A stretch of 64,000 bases of DNA from Coriaria nepalensis. Taxonomy: Eukaryota > Streptophyta > Magnoliopsida > Cucurbitales > Coriariaceae. Positions 11,666 through 22,799 of this stretch are shown in pieces. The notes beneath the pieces were generated by a model. That model worked only from the letters and a program-made list of their open reading frames with translations. It made no database searches and was not told the DNA's origin. Within the stretch, counting starts at the first letter, position 1. The number at the start of each line of letters is the position of its first letter. A program made the position numbers and the translations under genes. The DNA is taken from the NCBI GenBank assembly GCA_027186245.1, contig CP114499.1:4841001-4905000 (forward strand). Reading direction: 5' to 3'.

Positions 11666-12634
11666 TAAATAAAAACTACTCTGTACTTTGAAAGGTGAAA
11701 GAGAAAACGACAACGAAACAAAGGCAAACAAACGATGGGGTTTGCCTAGTTTAATGAACACAACTATCTCAAAATATTATAATGATTCGTCATATCTATG
11801 CTCGGAATTAGAGAGAGAGAGAAACATTTTTGCCTACATCACCCGGGACCTTGAGTTTCCATGATTGCTCTGTTCGAAGCAGAAAATAGAAAAAGAAAAG
11901 GTGAGAAAATTGAACAAGAGATGTAACACAATACCAATACTCTACTATAGCAAAGAACGAAGAAGAAGAAGATGTATCTAAATTATGCAATGAAGAAGAG
12001 ATCAGAGATGAGACCTAAAGAATAAGGGTTGTAGTGGCGTGAGAGAGAGGAGAAAGGGGATAGAAGGAAAATAGAAAGTGAGAGATATTTCACTAGGGTA
12101 AATTAATAATTAAAAAGTAATTTTTTAATTTTTTAAAATACTATTTGAGACTAGGGACATATTAAAATTATTTATAGTCCCGGTCTTTTATAAAGGGAAT
12201 AATATTTGGATCAATTTTTTATTGATATATTAAATTGTACTGATATTAGGTCTCCTTCAAAAATAAAAAAATACATTCAATCCTAATCCGGAGGTATCTA
12301 CTTGCGATTCTTAAAATCTTATGAAATTTACATGTAATTTACTCAAGTTAAAATAGGATAATTAAAAAATTTGACCAGTTTAATATAATTAAAGTACAAC
12401 GAAGGAAAAAAAAAACATTGTGAGAATATATGGACTAAATAAAAAATTTAACCCCTAAATAAATATGGTAAGAATGACGTGTGCTGTCTCCATCGCTCCT
12501 AGTAGAAATGAGCGACATGTTAAAAACACGGATGCGGATGGAGAAAGCTGACAAAAGTAATCGCAGACAAAAAAAGACGACAGAATGTGAAGACGGAAGA
12601 AGAGGAGGAAGGAGAAGATAGTGAGCTAAGAAAA
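11666..12634 (+). other. Intergenic region upstream of the cupin gene
   Basis: No convincing gene. A (GA)n run lies at about 11,810-11,821. The last 200 bp before the ATG hold a weak TATA-like word (TAAATAAATATGG near 12,456) and a purine-rich GAAGAGGAGGAAGGAGAAGA leader typical of a plant 5' UTR. Promoter assignment is an inference. Confidence 0.4.
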
Positions 12635-14111
12635 ATGGCGAACCCTAGAAGGAACTCCACACTGTTCTCACCACCAAACAGCCAGAGCTTAGAAAGCCCC
12701 ATCCAGACACAAACCCAAAGGCGCAGACTGGGCTTTTCATTCTCAAATTTGAACAATTTCCTTCAAAAACCTCATGCCATCCCCTTCTTGCTCTCGATTT
12801 TCCTTATTCTCACGTGGCTTTTTCTCCGGCTTCAAAACGCTTCCAACTTGTCTTCTTCTTCGTCGTCGTCTTCTTCTTCTTCTGCTCTATATCATCAAGA
12901 ATCTGAGAAATGGAGAAAGGACGACGATACTAAGGCCAATCTTGTCAGATTCCAGTCCGGATTCCCTTCCACTGTCACTAAGGACAAACGAGGATGGTTG
13001 CTTGACCCTATTTCTCTTGCCCTTCGTTCTGGTATTCCAGGTACTTTACTCTTCTAACCCACTCTTTCTTTTTCTCACTGTGAATTATGTTTTAATTAAT
13101 CGATTTTTAGACTAAAAATCTGAACCAAAATGTATAATCTACTGATTTTTTTACTTAATGGAGTGGATCAGCAAAAGTACAGTACATATATTACTTGCTT
13201 TGTATGATGAAATTTGCCATGTAAAACTTTTAATAGAAAATAAGATTGATTCAGAATGAGGATTTGTGGTACTTTTTCAGGTGGAGCTTTAACTTGTGCT
13301 TCGGTCCATCTTGGAGAAATGCAGCCCGGTTCATTGAGGGGAAACCATCGACACCATACTTGCAATGAGACATTTGTCATTTGGGGGGCTAAAACGAAAT
13401 TCAGGGTATGCTTTGCCATGTTAATAAAACAGCAAAAATCATAGAGTTCTGCTCCTACTTGCCTCTGTTTGATGAACGAATAGATTCAATGCATCATCTT
13501 TCTTAATGCATTCGATAAAATGGTACGCTTGTAGCATTAAGTTACAAGGTGTAGAGTGGGGATAGAAACTATTTTCATCAATGAGTAAAGAAAATACCAA
13601 AAATATCTGCAGTATTATGCATTTCGATCTGAGGGGCAAGTTTTCGCGAAGGGCTATATTGAATTAAGCTTCAATCTAGTTGCATGATATGCCTACATTA
13701 ATTGACATGCAAACGTGTGGTAGATAACTGCTAAAAGAAGATATGAATCAAGTAAAACTTGCAAATTCTCTTTCCCTCAGTTTTACTATTCTTTCACTAT
13801 GTTAAGAAACCAATTAGAGTCGGTTAGTTCCAATATTGTAGTTGGTTATATATTTCTTATCATCTCTACAATGAAGTTTTTGATTTAATTGGTTTTCAAA
13901 TCAGCTGGAGAACAATGAGGTAGGAGATAAGGGCTATGCTGAGGTGATAATTGGTTCAGATGAAGTTGCCATTGCAGCTAGTCCAAGCGGAACTGCTCAT
14001 GCACTAATAAACATGGATCACAGTAGGAGTACTTTCTTTGTGGGATGCCAAGACAGCCTTATAGACTATAACAGCTCAACTACTGATTTCAGTGTTTGGA
14101 AAGATCTCTGA
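12635..14111 (+). CDS. Membrane-anchored single-domain cupin (RmlC-like) protein, three exons
   Basis: Exons 12,635-13,040, 13,281-13,405 and 13,905-14,111 join in frame to 245 residues. Both introns have GT/AG ends (CCAG|GTACTT, TTTTTCAG|GT; TTCAGG|GTATGC, CAAATCAG|CT) in phases 1 and 0. The ATG has an AAAAATGGC context; no Met codon precedes it in this frame. Residues 48-66 form one hydrophobic segment (IPFLLSIFLILTWLFL) after a basic N-terminus, so a single-pass anchor is likely. A run of 11 Ser (73-83, TCT/TCG repeats) follows. Cupin motif 1 is G152...H158-R-H160...E165...G171 (one residue shorter before the final Gly than consensus); motif 2 is P204-S-G-T-A-H209-A-L-I-N213, an exact PXG(X)2H(X)3N. 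The HXH, Glu and His metal ligands are all present, so a metal-binding fold is expected. Substrate and biological role cannot be read from the sequence. The frame is intact and bounded by clean splice sites, unlike everything around it. Confidence 0.9.
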
Positions 14112-15359
14112 GTGTTGTCCTGAGGGGGTGAAACAATTAATTCATTTTCCGTACAGTTAACTTTCGTGGATTTTCTCTAGCTCGTGCACAGATTTTAGTA
14201 GTGTGATTTCTGTTGGGGTTTGAAAATGCACGGTTGAAGTCTTTTCTATTACTCCCTAGTTTAGAAGATATAGTTTTGTTATGTGTATATGAATAGGGTT
14301 TATATTGAAATATCTACTGTAACCATTGTTTCGTTATTAATTCAGAGTAATTGGTTCTTTCGGATTAGTAATCTTAGTTTAGCAGGAACTGCTATGGGCT
14401 CGGATACACGAATCTGGTTCTGCAATCTGGTTCAATGCTACAGATAGAAAGAGAGGGTGCAATCTTATTGGATGCAACTCTTTTCAAAATCACTTGATAT
14501 GAGATCTCATAAACAGTAATGTATCAAAGTGGTGAAGTGCACTTCTAATAAATGCCTAGTTTACAAAATATCCAATTTTTTATTGACAAGATTACTAATC
14601 TACTTCATTCCAATTAATCTATCATTTTCTCTTTTTTTATTTTCTCAAAACTTTATAATTGATTCAAAATATTGTGACATTTTCTGATTTCCCAAACTCT
14701 TGTTACGGTAATTTGATCTGTCCAAATATTTGTTATAAAAATAATGAAGGATTAATCAGAAATTGATTTGTAACCGTCAATTTAATTTATAACTCTCGGT
14801 TTAATTTAGGTAATTCATATTTTTTATTCATATTTTAATTTTTCGAAAGAGATGAATTAATATGTATTTAATTTGAGACCCTCTCATTAGTGCCTATAAA
14901 TTAGCATTCCTCCATTTGAAAATTTAACACCGAAAAAATTATCCTTGTCTCAGAAATATTCTCTTTAGAGTTCTAAGGTACTAGTGTAATAGAGTTCTGA
15001 CCATCTGAAATTCTCCATAATTAGTTGAAGGTGCAGTTCATTATCCAATTTGTATTCTGGGAAAGAGATGTCGAAATACCCTAACATCGATGAGAGAATG
15101 CAAATCTTTTTTAAGGAAATTGTTGTTTCATAAGCCTTAGATCTTCCAATTTTAGTTTACAGTTTCTTAATTCATTTTTTAATTTTTAGATTCAATATTC
15201 ATACAAATTAATATTCTGCTTACTAGTAATTCTATAATTATGTCAATTTGCATATCTATTATTATATTACCTAACAACTTCATATTTGTGTTTTCGTTTC
15301 TATTTTTAGATGCGATCAACTGGGATCGGTCAATCACATTGTCAGTCATGCTCGATAAC
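14112..15359. other. 3' flank of the cupin gene and AT-rich intergenic DNA
   Basis: The first 200-450 bp are presumably 3' UTR; AATAAA occurs at 14,547 and several near-canonical signals occur earlier, and I cannot choose between them. The rest is AT-rich without coding or repeat structure that I can see. Confidence 0.5.
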
Positions 15360-15439
15360 GGTCGATCAAGGTCGCACGCGGTTGATCGAGGTTGTGTGCG
15401 GTCGATCAAGATCATACGGGGTCGATTGCAGTCGATCGA
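15360..15439. repeat. Four 20-bp tandem repeats carrying GATC
   Basis: Four head-to-tail units of exactly 20 bp, each starting GGT(C/T)GAT. The first is GGTCGATCAAGGTCGCACGC; the second and third differ from it mostly by C/T and G/A changes, and the fourth is more divergent. GTCGATC/GATCGAC words are partly palindromic. The repeat lies just upstream of the Tat-like gypsy remnant and could belong to its lost 5' region. Confidence 0.75.
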
Positions 15440-15955
15440 CTATCATATCAATTATAGTCAGTCTCATACTTGGGCAATTAGGGTTAGAAAGAAGATGAGA
15501 ACCTCTTCCTTATATAGGCCAATGGATATTAGGCCTTTTCCAATTTTTCGTACTATCATTGGATGAATGATTGCCTAGTATTCTACCAGTGAATTCAAGA
15601 AAGAATTGACAAAGGATTCTTGAGTTTCGAAGAGCCACCTACCATGGGAGTCGATTCAATCCTTTCCACGCCACAGTTTTTTCTGAGTTTTCTTCCTGAG
15701 TTTCGAAGAGCCACACCTACGTGGCTGATCTAAAGTTTTTTCTAGGCAGAAAGATAGGATGGGTTGGTCACCGTTGACTACCTATAGACCATTCGAATCC
15801 ATTTGGGTCAACATGTTAAGCAGTATGGCATCACTCGACCAAAAGTCTTCACAAGTTAGTATAACTACTTATCGGCCGAGTCGTCTTCCCAATTGGCCAC
15901 CCTTATGTTCTCATTGCCAATCATGTAAGCCTCAAGCTGATACTCACGACTGAAT
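15440..15955 (+). other. Leader-like stretch before the Tat-like remnant
   Basis: Contains CTTATATAGGCC at about 15,510, a possible LTR TATA box, and a duplicated TGAGTTTCGAAGAGCCAC (15,621 and 15,697). An open frame at 15,759-15,953 has no family resemblance I recognise. I interpret this as 5' non-coding or gag-proximal sequence of the element that follows. Confidence 0.35.
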
Positions 15956-17479
15956 TGGCCGAGGGAATAAGGACACAGTCAATTGGTTCAACGAATATTA
16001 TTTTGATCGACCATACAGCCTATCGACTGACTTTTTAGTCAATGATCCATCGGCCATCCAGAAGAGGCTGACGTGATTGTTTCCTCAAGGCCAATCTAGA
16101 CGATCCCCTTAATTTGGTCGACAAGATAGCTGATTTAACGGGTTCTCCAATTCGAGAGCTCAAAGCCAACTTAATTATAGGGTTATTGTAGGTACTTCTA
16201 GATGAGGTCTACTCCTCATATGAAGACTCAGCTTGGCCTATTATGCAAAGTCTAGAGTAGTTCAGTAAACCAAATTCTGATGAGGCTCCAATGCTAACTT
16301 CCAGTGGAGAGATATTGATAAAAACTATCTCAATTTGGCTATATTTCAATATCACCACATCGCCAATAGTCTTTCAGGCCGATATGCAAATCCCTCCAGA
16401 GATTCAAATACAAGCAAGAACGAAGTAGTCATCTTGGAGTTGCTAACCCTGCCCCGACCGTCTGAGGCTGTCAACTCATTCAAAGTAGTAGTGGAGGAAT
16501 ACAACTTAGAAAAGGTTGTCTTCAAAAAGGTGTTCATCCAGAAGTCCGATCACATCAAGCCCCCTCTGCATCAAAGTTTACCTAAAAGGAGTGGCGATCA
16601 GCCGAACTTTGATCGATAACGAAGCAGCGGTCCACATCTTGCGATCCTTTATGATGAAAGGTCTGGACAAGTCAGCTAAGGACTTAATCCCAACTAAGGT
16701 AACCATCGACGACTTCTGTGGTGATATGTCAAAGGTATGAGGCGTCCTAACATTGGAAATGACGGTTGGGACAAAGTCATCGTTGGCAACATTGTTTGTA
16801 GTTGACAAGCCCACCTTTCACAATGCCTTGCTTAAAAGAGATTGGATTCATTCTGATTCTTGCTTACCTTTTTCTTTGCACCAAGCTTTGCTATTTTTTA
16901 ATGGGGATAACATAGAGACATTCAAGGCTGAAGTAAGACCCTTCACAACTACTTCAGATGTGATAGAGGCCACTTTTTATAACAAGTGCCTCGGCCCCAT
17001 CAAAGTGGTTAAGGCGAACGAAAAAGTTGTTAGGGGCATCTTAACATCCAAATCCATGCCCAAATTATCTAATGACGAGTCAGATAACCAATCACTAGCA
17101 CTCTACCCATTTCGACCGAATTCGGCAAGATCAAGAATTAAAGATATGGCATGATAGGCTACGACCAATGGCCAGACCTGTCGGCTGCCATAGCAGCCAT
17201 CAAGAAGAATTATTTGGTATGGAAGATGGAGAAATATCTCAACTACTGAATAGAAGAACCAAATGAAGGCTTGACTATGGAAAACGTTAGACCTCACCCT
17301 AGGCAAGTTAGTTAATCTTAGAGCTGATGTTTAAGATCCATTGATTGAAATAAATTTAGGATCAACCGACAATCCTCGGCCAATTTATTTCAGTAGTGTT
17401 ATGCCTGTACAAATGCAAACTAAAATGATTAAGTTGTTATTGGCTTACTGAAATTATTTTGCATGGGATTATCCTGAAT
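15956..17479 (+). pseudogene. Tat-like Ty3/gypsy gag-protease-pre-RT remnant
   Basis: A gag-like stretch (about 16,080-16,330, with DEVYSSYEDSAWPIMQSLE) is broken by stops. The protease region is clear: HIKPPLHQS-like linker, then RTLIDNEAAVHILRSFMM (family: LIDxGAAxN), then LIPTKVTIDDFCGD. After one stop GVLTLEMTVGTKSSLATLFV, NALLKRDWIHS and LHQALLFFNGDN follow. Next comes the pre-RT segment with LVNLRADVDPLIEINLGSTD and PRPIYFSS and finally YFAWDYPEL. That order is typical of plant Tat-clade gypsy elements. RT and RNase H, which should follow, are missing: the sequence passes directly into an LTR. Confidence 0.8.
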
Positions 17480-18605
17480 TGACACTAAAATTGTCATTTT
17501 GACACATGGGGAATGACTGATATATATATTTATTTAAATCATTTAAATCGGCTAAATTCAAAGAGACTCGCTTGCTGAAAATAAACACCTGGGATGCGTG
17601 TGGCATCTGTTGCATATGGCCGGTCTCTGTACAGCTGGTTTGGAAGTTAGGCGTTATGTGTGCCTTCCATTCTGAAATCTCTTGATTTTGAGGGTATTTT
17701 CTCTCCCCCAAAGCCATTTTGACAAGGTTTTGAGTCTCACAATGGCATGAAATGAACGACAATGAAACCATGGCTCAAAGACGAATCGGAAGAGGTAAAA
17801 ATATTCAGGGAGTAAAAATATGCTGCAAAAGGGAATATTCCCACTCTTCAATAAAGAATAAGTCTAAGATGATCTACTTGCCCAACAAGGAGAAGAGTTG
17901 GTTAAGTCAACGTTCCTAAAAAAGCTTTTAGACTAGCTTCTCAAGTTCCATATGCTTACTCACCAAGCAATCTTAATCATCAGGCAAAGATGCTTGGCCT
18001 TCGAATTTTCCACCTCTATAAATAGAAGGCTTCATCAAAGTACACATCACTCAAACCCAACTTTCCACTTAACAATCATAATGGTTTCAAATTAATTCCT
18101 TCACCTAATGCCATATTTTCTCTTCCTTCAATTGATTTATCTAACTTTTCATTAAAGTCTTTACATTCCAAGTCCAACACTTGTAAGTTTCTTTACTTAT
18201 TCTTGCTATGTAGGCTCATGACTTATACAATTAGTCTTAAACGTTTCTTCAATGTTCAATTCTTTTTTATCATTTCCGAAGCTGCTATTTACAATCATTA
18301 GTTTCTTTTCTTAGTAAATTATGTATTGAAAAATATTAGAATCATTTTAGCTTTTTCTGTCCTGCTTCATTCGCTTTATCAGTAGTCAAATTTCTTATCA
18401 TTTACGAGTTTTTGTCTAAATTATTGCATTACTTCTTACATCCTTTACCAACTTTTCCTTACCTTTCATGCCATTTAAAAGCTTTATTTAGATTAGTTTA
18501 TTCGAAGTATGTTGATACTTCTGGCATGCTAGTACTTCACCACATTTTTTAGCGTATCAACTCGCTTTTCTTGAGAGCAGAAAAACTACACGATTCTTTC
18601 TCCCA
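17480..18605 (+). repeat. LTR of a Ty3/gypsy element inserted in the pre-RT region
   Basis: Starts TGACACTAAAATTG exactly where the pre-RT reading frame stops making sense and ends TTTCTCCCA, immediately before a gypsy-type PBS. It contains a promoter-like CTATAAATAGAAGG (18,016), and an AT-rich 3' half. Length 1,126 bp with TG...CA ends. The layout up to the TATA box (TTTAAATCGGCTAA, then TATAAATAGAAG) resembles the LTRs at 31.4 and 35.9 kb, so the families may be related. Confidence 0.75.
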
Positions 18606-18625
18606 ATTGGCCCCCACCCTCTGAG
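18606..18625 (+). other. Putative gypsy primer-binding site
   Basis: ATTGGCCCCCACCCTCTGAG follows the LTR end directly. Tat-type elements usually carry an ATTGGCGCC(C/A)ACCGT-like PBS at this place, so it appears as a decayed version. It indicates that the preceding LTR is a 5' LTR in plus orientation. Confidence 0.55.
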
Positions 18626-18699
18626 CGGTCAACCGGCGTTGGAAAATATAATACAATAAAATGGCATGCTCAGTGGACATATCACAAAGCTTCCCAATA

Positions 18700-19520
18700 T
18701 GTACAAGTAAATTTTGTAGTTAAATACAAATCCTTATCGCAATGGATTACTTTACCAAGTTAGTTTAAGCTATACCGCTAAAGAAATTAACCTAGTTGGA
18801 GGTCATCAAGTTCTTGAAGGAAAATATTGTTTATCGATTTAGGGTCCCAGAGATAATTATTACCGATAATGTTACCAGTTGGCCTACTAGCCGAATTTGT
18901 AGAAGAAGATGACCTCAAATTGATGGCTTCGACACCTTACTATGCTCAAGCTAATATTAGGCCATGCTGAGGCAACTAATAAGATGGTGATAATCCTAAT
19001 CAAGAAGATGATCAATGAGAATCCAAGATTGGGGCATGACCTCTTAGGACCAACCATGTAGGCTTATAGAATGACACATAAAACTCGTACATCTACTATG
19101 CTGTATTATTTAGTATATGGTCATAATGTTGTATTACCGATGGAAGTTCAAAATGTCTCTAAGGATCGCCCTGCAAAATGATTTAACACCCTATGAATAC
19201 TTTGAATAAATGTATATTGAGTTAGAGGATTTGAAGGGAGAAAGGTTGGATGCATTAAACGCTTTGATGACTCATAAAAATAATGTCGTTAGAGACTACA
19301 ATAAAAGGGTGAAAGCTAAGTCATTTTTTGATCAAGTACTTAGCTAGGAAGGCTCTATTACCGATAAGAAAAATAGGTGTGCCAGAATTCTATGGAAAAT
19401 AGGCTCCCAATTGGGAAGAACCTTTCTGAGAGCGACATGAATTTTCTAATAATGCTTACTGGTTGGAAAGTCTAAAAAGTGTAATAAAATGTAAACCTAT
19501 TAAAGTCTTTTATCTCAAGC
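18700..19520 (+). pseudogene. Tat-like Ty3/gypsy integrase and C-terminal tail, degenerate
   Basis: The core begins DYFTKLV*AIPLKKLT, with VIKFLKENIVYRFRVPEIII, and then TDN, where the Asp matches the second acid of the DDE triad. LMASTPYYAQAN corresponds to the usual YHPQANGQAE box, and EATNKMVIILIKKMINENPR contains the expected Glu. AYRMTHKTRTST and YYLVYGHNVVLPMEV follow, as in plant gypsy integrases. A tail with NAYWLESL and FYLKHYI completes the polyprotein end. Stops are frequent. Only about 70 bp separate it from the PBS region, so gag to RNase H have been deleted at this junction. Confidence 0.8.
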
Positions 19521-20029
19521 ATTACATTTTAGCCATGTGTGAAAATGTGTAACTAAGGGGAAATTTGACTATATAATTGTTAGCTTGGTCATTGTCAAAA
19601 TGAATAAAATACTAGCAATAATAAAAGTCAAAATATTCATTAAAGGCTCAGCTAGTAGGCTGACCCAACAAAAAGTTAAGTTATATTAAAGGATCGGCCA
19701 CTAGGCCGATCTAGTAACAAAAATGGCAAAAGTAAAAAAGAATCGACTCCTTGACCAATCCAAAAAAGCCAAAAAGTCATACAAGTCTACTAAAGAGGCT
19801 AATCCTTATGATAGGAGCATGTCTAAATGGCATCCCATGCGAGTTTTGTCCCCTCAAGCTCTCTATCTACCTTTACAATATCATTGCACCTCAGGACTTG
19901 GTCGATTAGTCATGTGACAGTATGTGAAGGCTGGATTCATAACCTCGTTACAACCCAATATCTATCCTCGACAGGCTACAACGTATCCTCTAGCTCTTGA
20001 GCCCTATGCCTCGCCATCTCCAACTCTGC
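19521..20029 (+). other. 3' non-coding part of the Tat-like element
   Basis: Two short related near-palindromic words, GGCTCAGCTAGTAGGCTGACC (19,647) and GGATCGGCCACTAGGCCGATC (19,692), lie 45 bp apart. The open frame at 19,723-19,917 (Lys/Ser-rich) is unrecognised. Tat elements commonly have a long region here between pol and the 3' LTR. Confidence 0.4.
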
Positions 20030-21090
20030 CTAGCACTTAGTACGCGTGGCTCTCTCAAGCCATGTTGCAATAATATAAGAAGATAGCTTAGCAATGGCGG
20101 TGTCAAAAGCCACTCTTTACCCCATATTAGAATCTCTCTAAGAAGATGCTCCATACTCTTATCCCGAACTAGTCGGTCAATCTCATCTCTATGAGTCTTT
20201 AAGTGGTCGTACTAGTTAAACAAAGGCTCATCCTAGTGAAGCATCTGGTCAATGTCGATCAAGGCCTCCAACAGCCTCAGCATGGTAGCCCCACAAACGC
20301 CTCGATGCGGTGCCGGATGGATGGCCCATAAAAAATGGTTGAAGATTTTGGCTTACTGGATGGACGACCAACAAATCTAGAAGAGCTGCCCCCCATGATC
20401 TCCTAAAGATCGACCTTTGTAGTACCCGAAGAGAGATCAATCGGCTGTAAGATGAAGAAAATACAAAGTCTAAGTCAAAGATTAAGCTTTCAAAGGAGAT
20501 CAAATTCTTATAGTTAATACATACCCGATTTTTCGACGAGAGTGCTGATATGTACCCTCAACATCTAATGTAATCGGGGTACCATCATCTATCTCAACAT
20601 CAATAACATCCGACTCGGGACGCTCTCCGAGGTAGAGAAGATGAGAAACGAGTTAGAATAACTAATCTCTTGCACTTGCCCTTTGGTCTTGAGATGTCTG
20701 CCACCTGGCAAACGAATATAATTATTAGAAGACAGGTAAATAAAGTAAAAAACGTTTGGTACCTGAAAATCAGCCACGACTAGAGAAGTCTCGACTACCA
20801 TTTGAGCATCTGACTAATCATCGAATGGAAGGAAGGACCACTGGCGTATCATCGACCTTGGTATTTGGACCAAGGCTGAGATCAATAATGTAACTGGATT
20901 TCTTGGCTATAGAGTATAAAAGAGACCATGAGACAAACTAAAACAAAGGTATGTAAATAAAGCAAAAAAAAAAAAAAAAGAATACATATATATCATCTTC
21001 ACCCTCTAACTTGGAGCTAGCGGAATGAGGCTCAGATTGGGTGACTCTGATCCTGACTAAGAAGCTACCTTAAGCCACGAAAATCTATAT
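20030..21090 (-). pseudogene. Candidate spliced antisense gene, broken
   Basis: Minus-strand pieces have coding character separated by introns with good signals. A first exon ends SEPHSASSKLE at 21,003, followed by GTGAAG...CTATAG (20,907-21,002). Splicing is in phase to EAKKSSYIIDLSLGPNTKV. A second possible intron (20,705-20,762) is only 58 bp and is open in one frame. A third, GTATGT...TTACAG (20,445-20,524), follows an exon with ESDVIDVEIDDGTPITLDVE. The last exon carries PIDLSSGTTKVDL and, further on, DEIDRLVRDKSMEHLLREI. The IDLSxGxxTKVD phrase occurs in both second and last exons, so one exon may be a duplicate. Stops and frame changes show decay. Antisense extra genes are known from Tat-clade retrotransposons; a captured host gene is the alternative. 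Confidence 0.4.
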
Positions 21091-21249
21091 GTTTGACCAA
21101 CCCATCTTTGGTTATGTAAGGATGATGGTAGAAGATAACCCGATCAGACATATTTGATTGGTTTGACAGACATACACTTTTAATCTCACACTTGCACTAA
21201 AGCCAATCATATCTCAATTGCAACCCTATTTTTGTAAAATGGCGGTCGA

Positions 21250-21700
21250 ACTTTTGTTGGAAAAACACCTTATTAAATGGATATGCTATGTTATCGTTTA
21301 TGTCCACTCTCTCTATTTTCACCTCCTATCTTCTGACTCTCTCGGATCATGTGATACTGTCACAACACATGTTTAGATTTTTAATGAGATCTTGGTTCCT
21401 TTGCTTGTGTAATCACATTGTTGTTATCGCAGTACACTACTACGAATTCAACTATGCTAGGAACAACACCAAGTTCAGTGATGAACTTCTTTATCCAAGC
21501 CGCTTCAAAAGAGACTATGTATTCAGCTCCAATAGTGGAATTAATGGTAATTTCCTATTTTGAATTCTTTCAACTTATTGATCCACTAGTTAGCACAAAT
21601 ATGTATCTTGAAGTAAATCTACTGTTATTTGGATCCAATTGAAAGATGGAGTCTATGAAACCCTCAATTTTCAGATTATTGCCTCCATAGATCAAGAACA
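21250..21700 (-). pseudogene. Copia-B1 RNase H, degenerate
   Basis: The minus strand reads TINSTIGAEYIVSFEAAWIK, KFITELGVVPSIVEF, VVYCDNN and AKEPRSH, the ordered RNase H boxes of plant Copia. Frame changes and stops occur, for example just before the first of these boxes. Nearly the same segment recurs in the element at 40.3-40.6 kb. Confidence 0.8.
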
Positions 21701-21739
21701 TGTCAAATCCTTCTCATATACTTAAGAATGCTCTTTATA

Positions 21740-22776
21740 ACTTTCTAATGCTGTTTGTTCTCTAGGATTTCCTAGAAACTTGCTTGTAACGCCTTAAAGC
21801 ATAGGCTATATCTGGCCTTGTATATAGTAGGGTATACATGATAGATCTTATCGCCAAATCATAAGGAACTTTACTCATGTGTTCTATCTCCTCTTGTGTC
21901 TTAGGTGACATCTTTTTGGAGAGGGAGGTTGCATAACATATAGGCAATAGTTATTTCCTGGAATCCTCTATACTAGACATCTTTAGTACTTTGCTAATGT
22001 ACATGGATTGAGTCAAGCCTAGCAGCTTTTGGATCTATCTCTATAGATCATTATACATAGTACAAAAGATGATTCGCCTAGATCTTTCTTGGAAAAGGTT
22101 TTTGAGAACCATATTTTTATGGATTGCAACATACTTACATCATTACCAATGAGTAGTATGTCATGAACATATAAAAGAATGAACATTACTTGACTCCCAC
22201 TAACTTTCTTATACACACATGGATCATTCTCATTCTTGATAAAATCAAATGATTTAATAGTGTTGTCAAAAAGGATGTTCCAACTTCGAGATGTTTGCTT
22301 CAATCTATAGATAAATCTATGTAGCTTACATAACTTGTTTTCACAAGCTTTGTCTATAAAACCCTCAGGTTGTATCATATACACCTCCTTTTCAAAATCT
22401 CTATTTATGAAGGCAGTTTTTACATCCATTTGCTGTTTTTCATAATAATTATAAGTTGAAATAGCTAGCATTATCCGAACGAACTTGATCATGGCAACTA
22501 GTGAGAATGTTTCTTTATAGTTGATCCCTTCTCTTTGCCTATAGCTTGTGGCTACCAATCAAACCTTATAGGTCTCAAGTGTTCCATCATCCCTAGTTTT
22601 TTTCTTAAACGCCCACTTGCACCTATTGAAGCTATTGATTTAGGTGTATCTTCGAAGGTCCAAACATGGTTGGTACACATGGACTCCATTTCAGATTTCA
22701 TGTTCTCAAGCCATTTCTTGGTGTCTGAGTCTTTCATAGCTTCAACATAACTCGCAGGGTCATCATTTATGACCAA
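21740..22776 (-). pseudogene. Copia-B1 reverse transcriptase, degenerate with altered active site
   Basis: N-terminal block (22,776-22,552): ASYVEAMKDSDTKKWLENMK and FEDTPKSI. Central block (22,558-22,019): REGINYKETFSLVAMIKFVR, QQMDVKTAF, GFIDKACENKLCKLHRFIYR, then the catalytic box YVHDILLIGND. Copia RT needs YVDD here; the first Asp is His, so the enzyme would be dead even without frameshifts. The C-terminal block (21,947-21,762) has MPICYATSLSKKMSPKTQEE and RPDIAYAL. Confidence 0.9.
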
Positions 22777-22799
22777 GCTCTTTCTAGAATTTCATATGA

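Noticed and set aside
12520..13115. Open frames overlapping the first cupin exon on minus and in another plus frame
   Set aside because: They conflict with the spliced frame that yields an intact cupin fold; Ser-codon repeats keep the other frames open.
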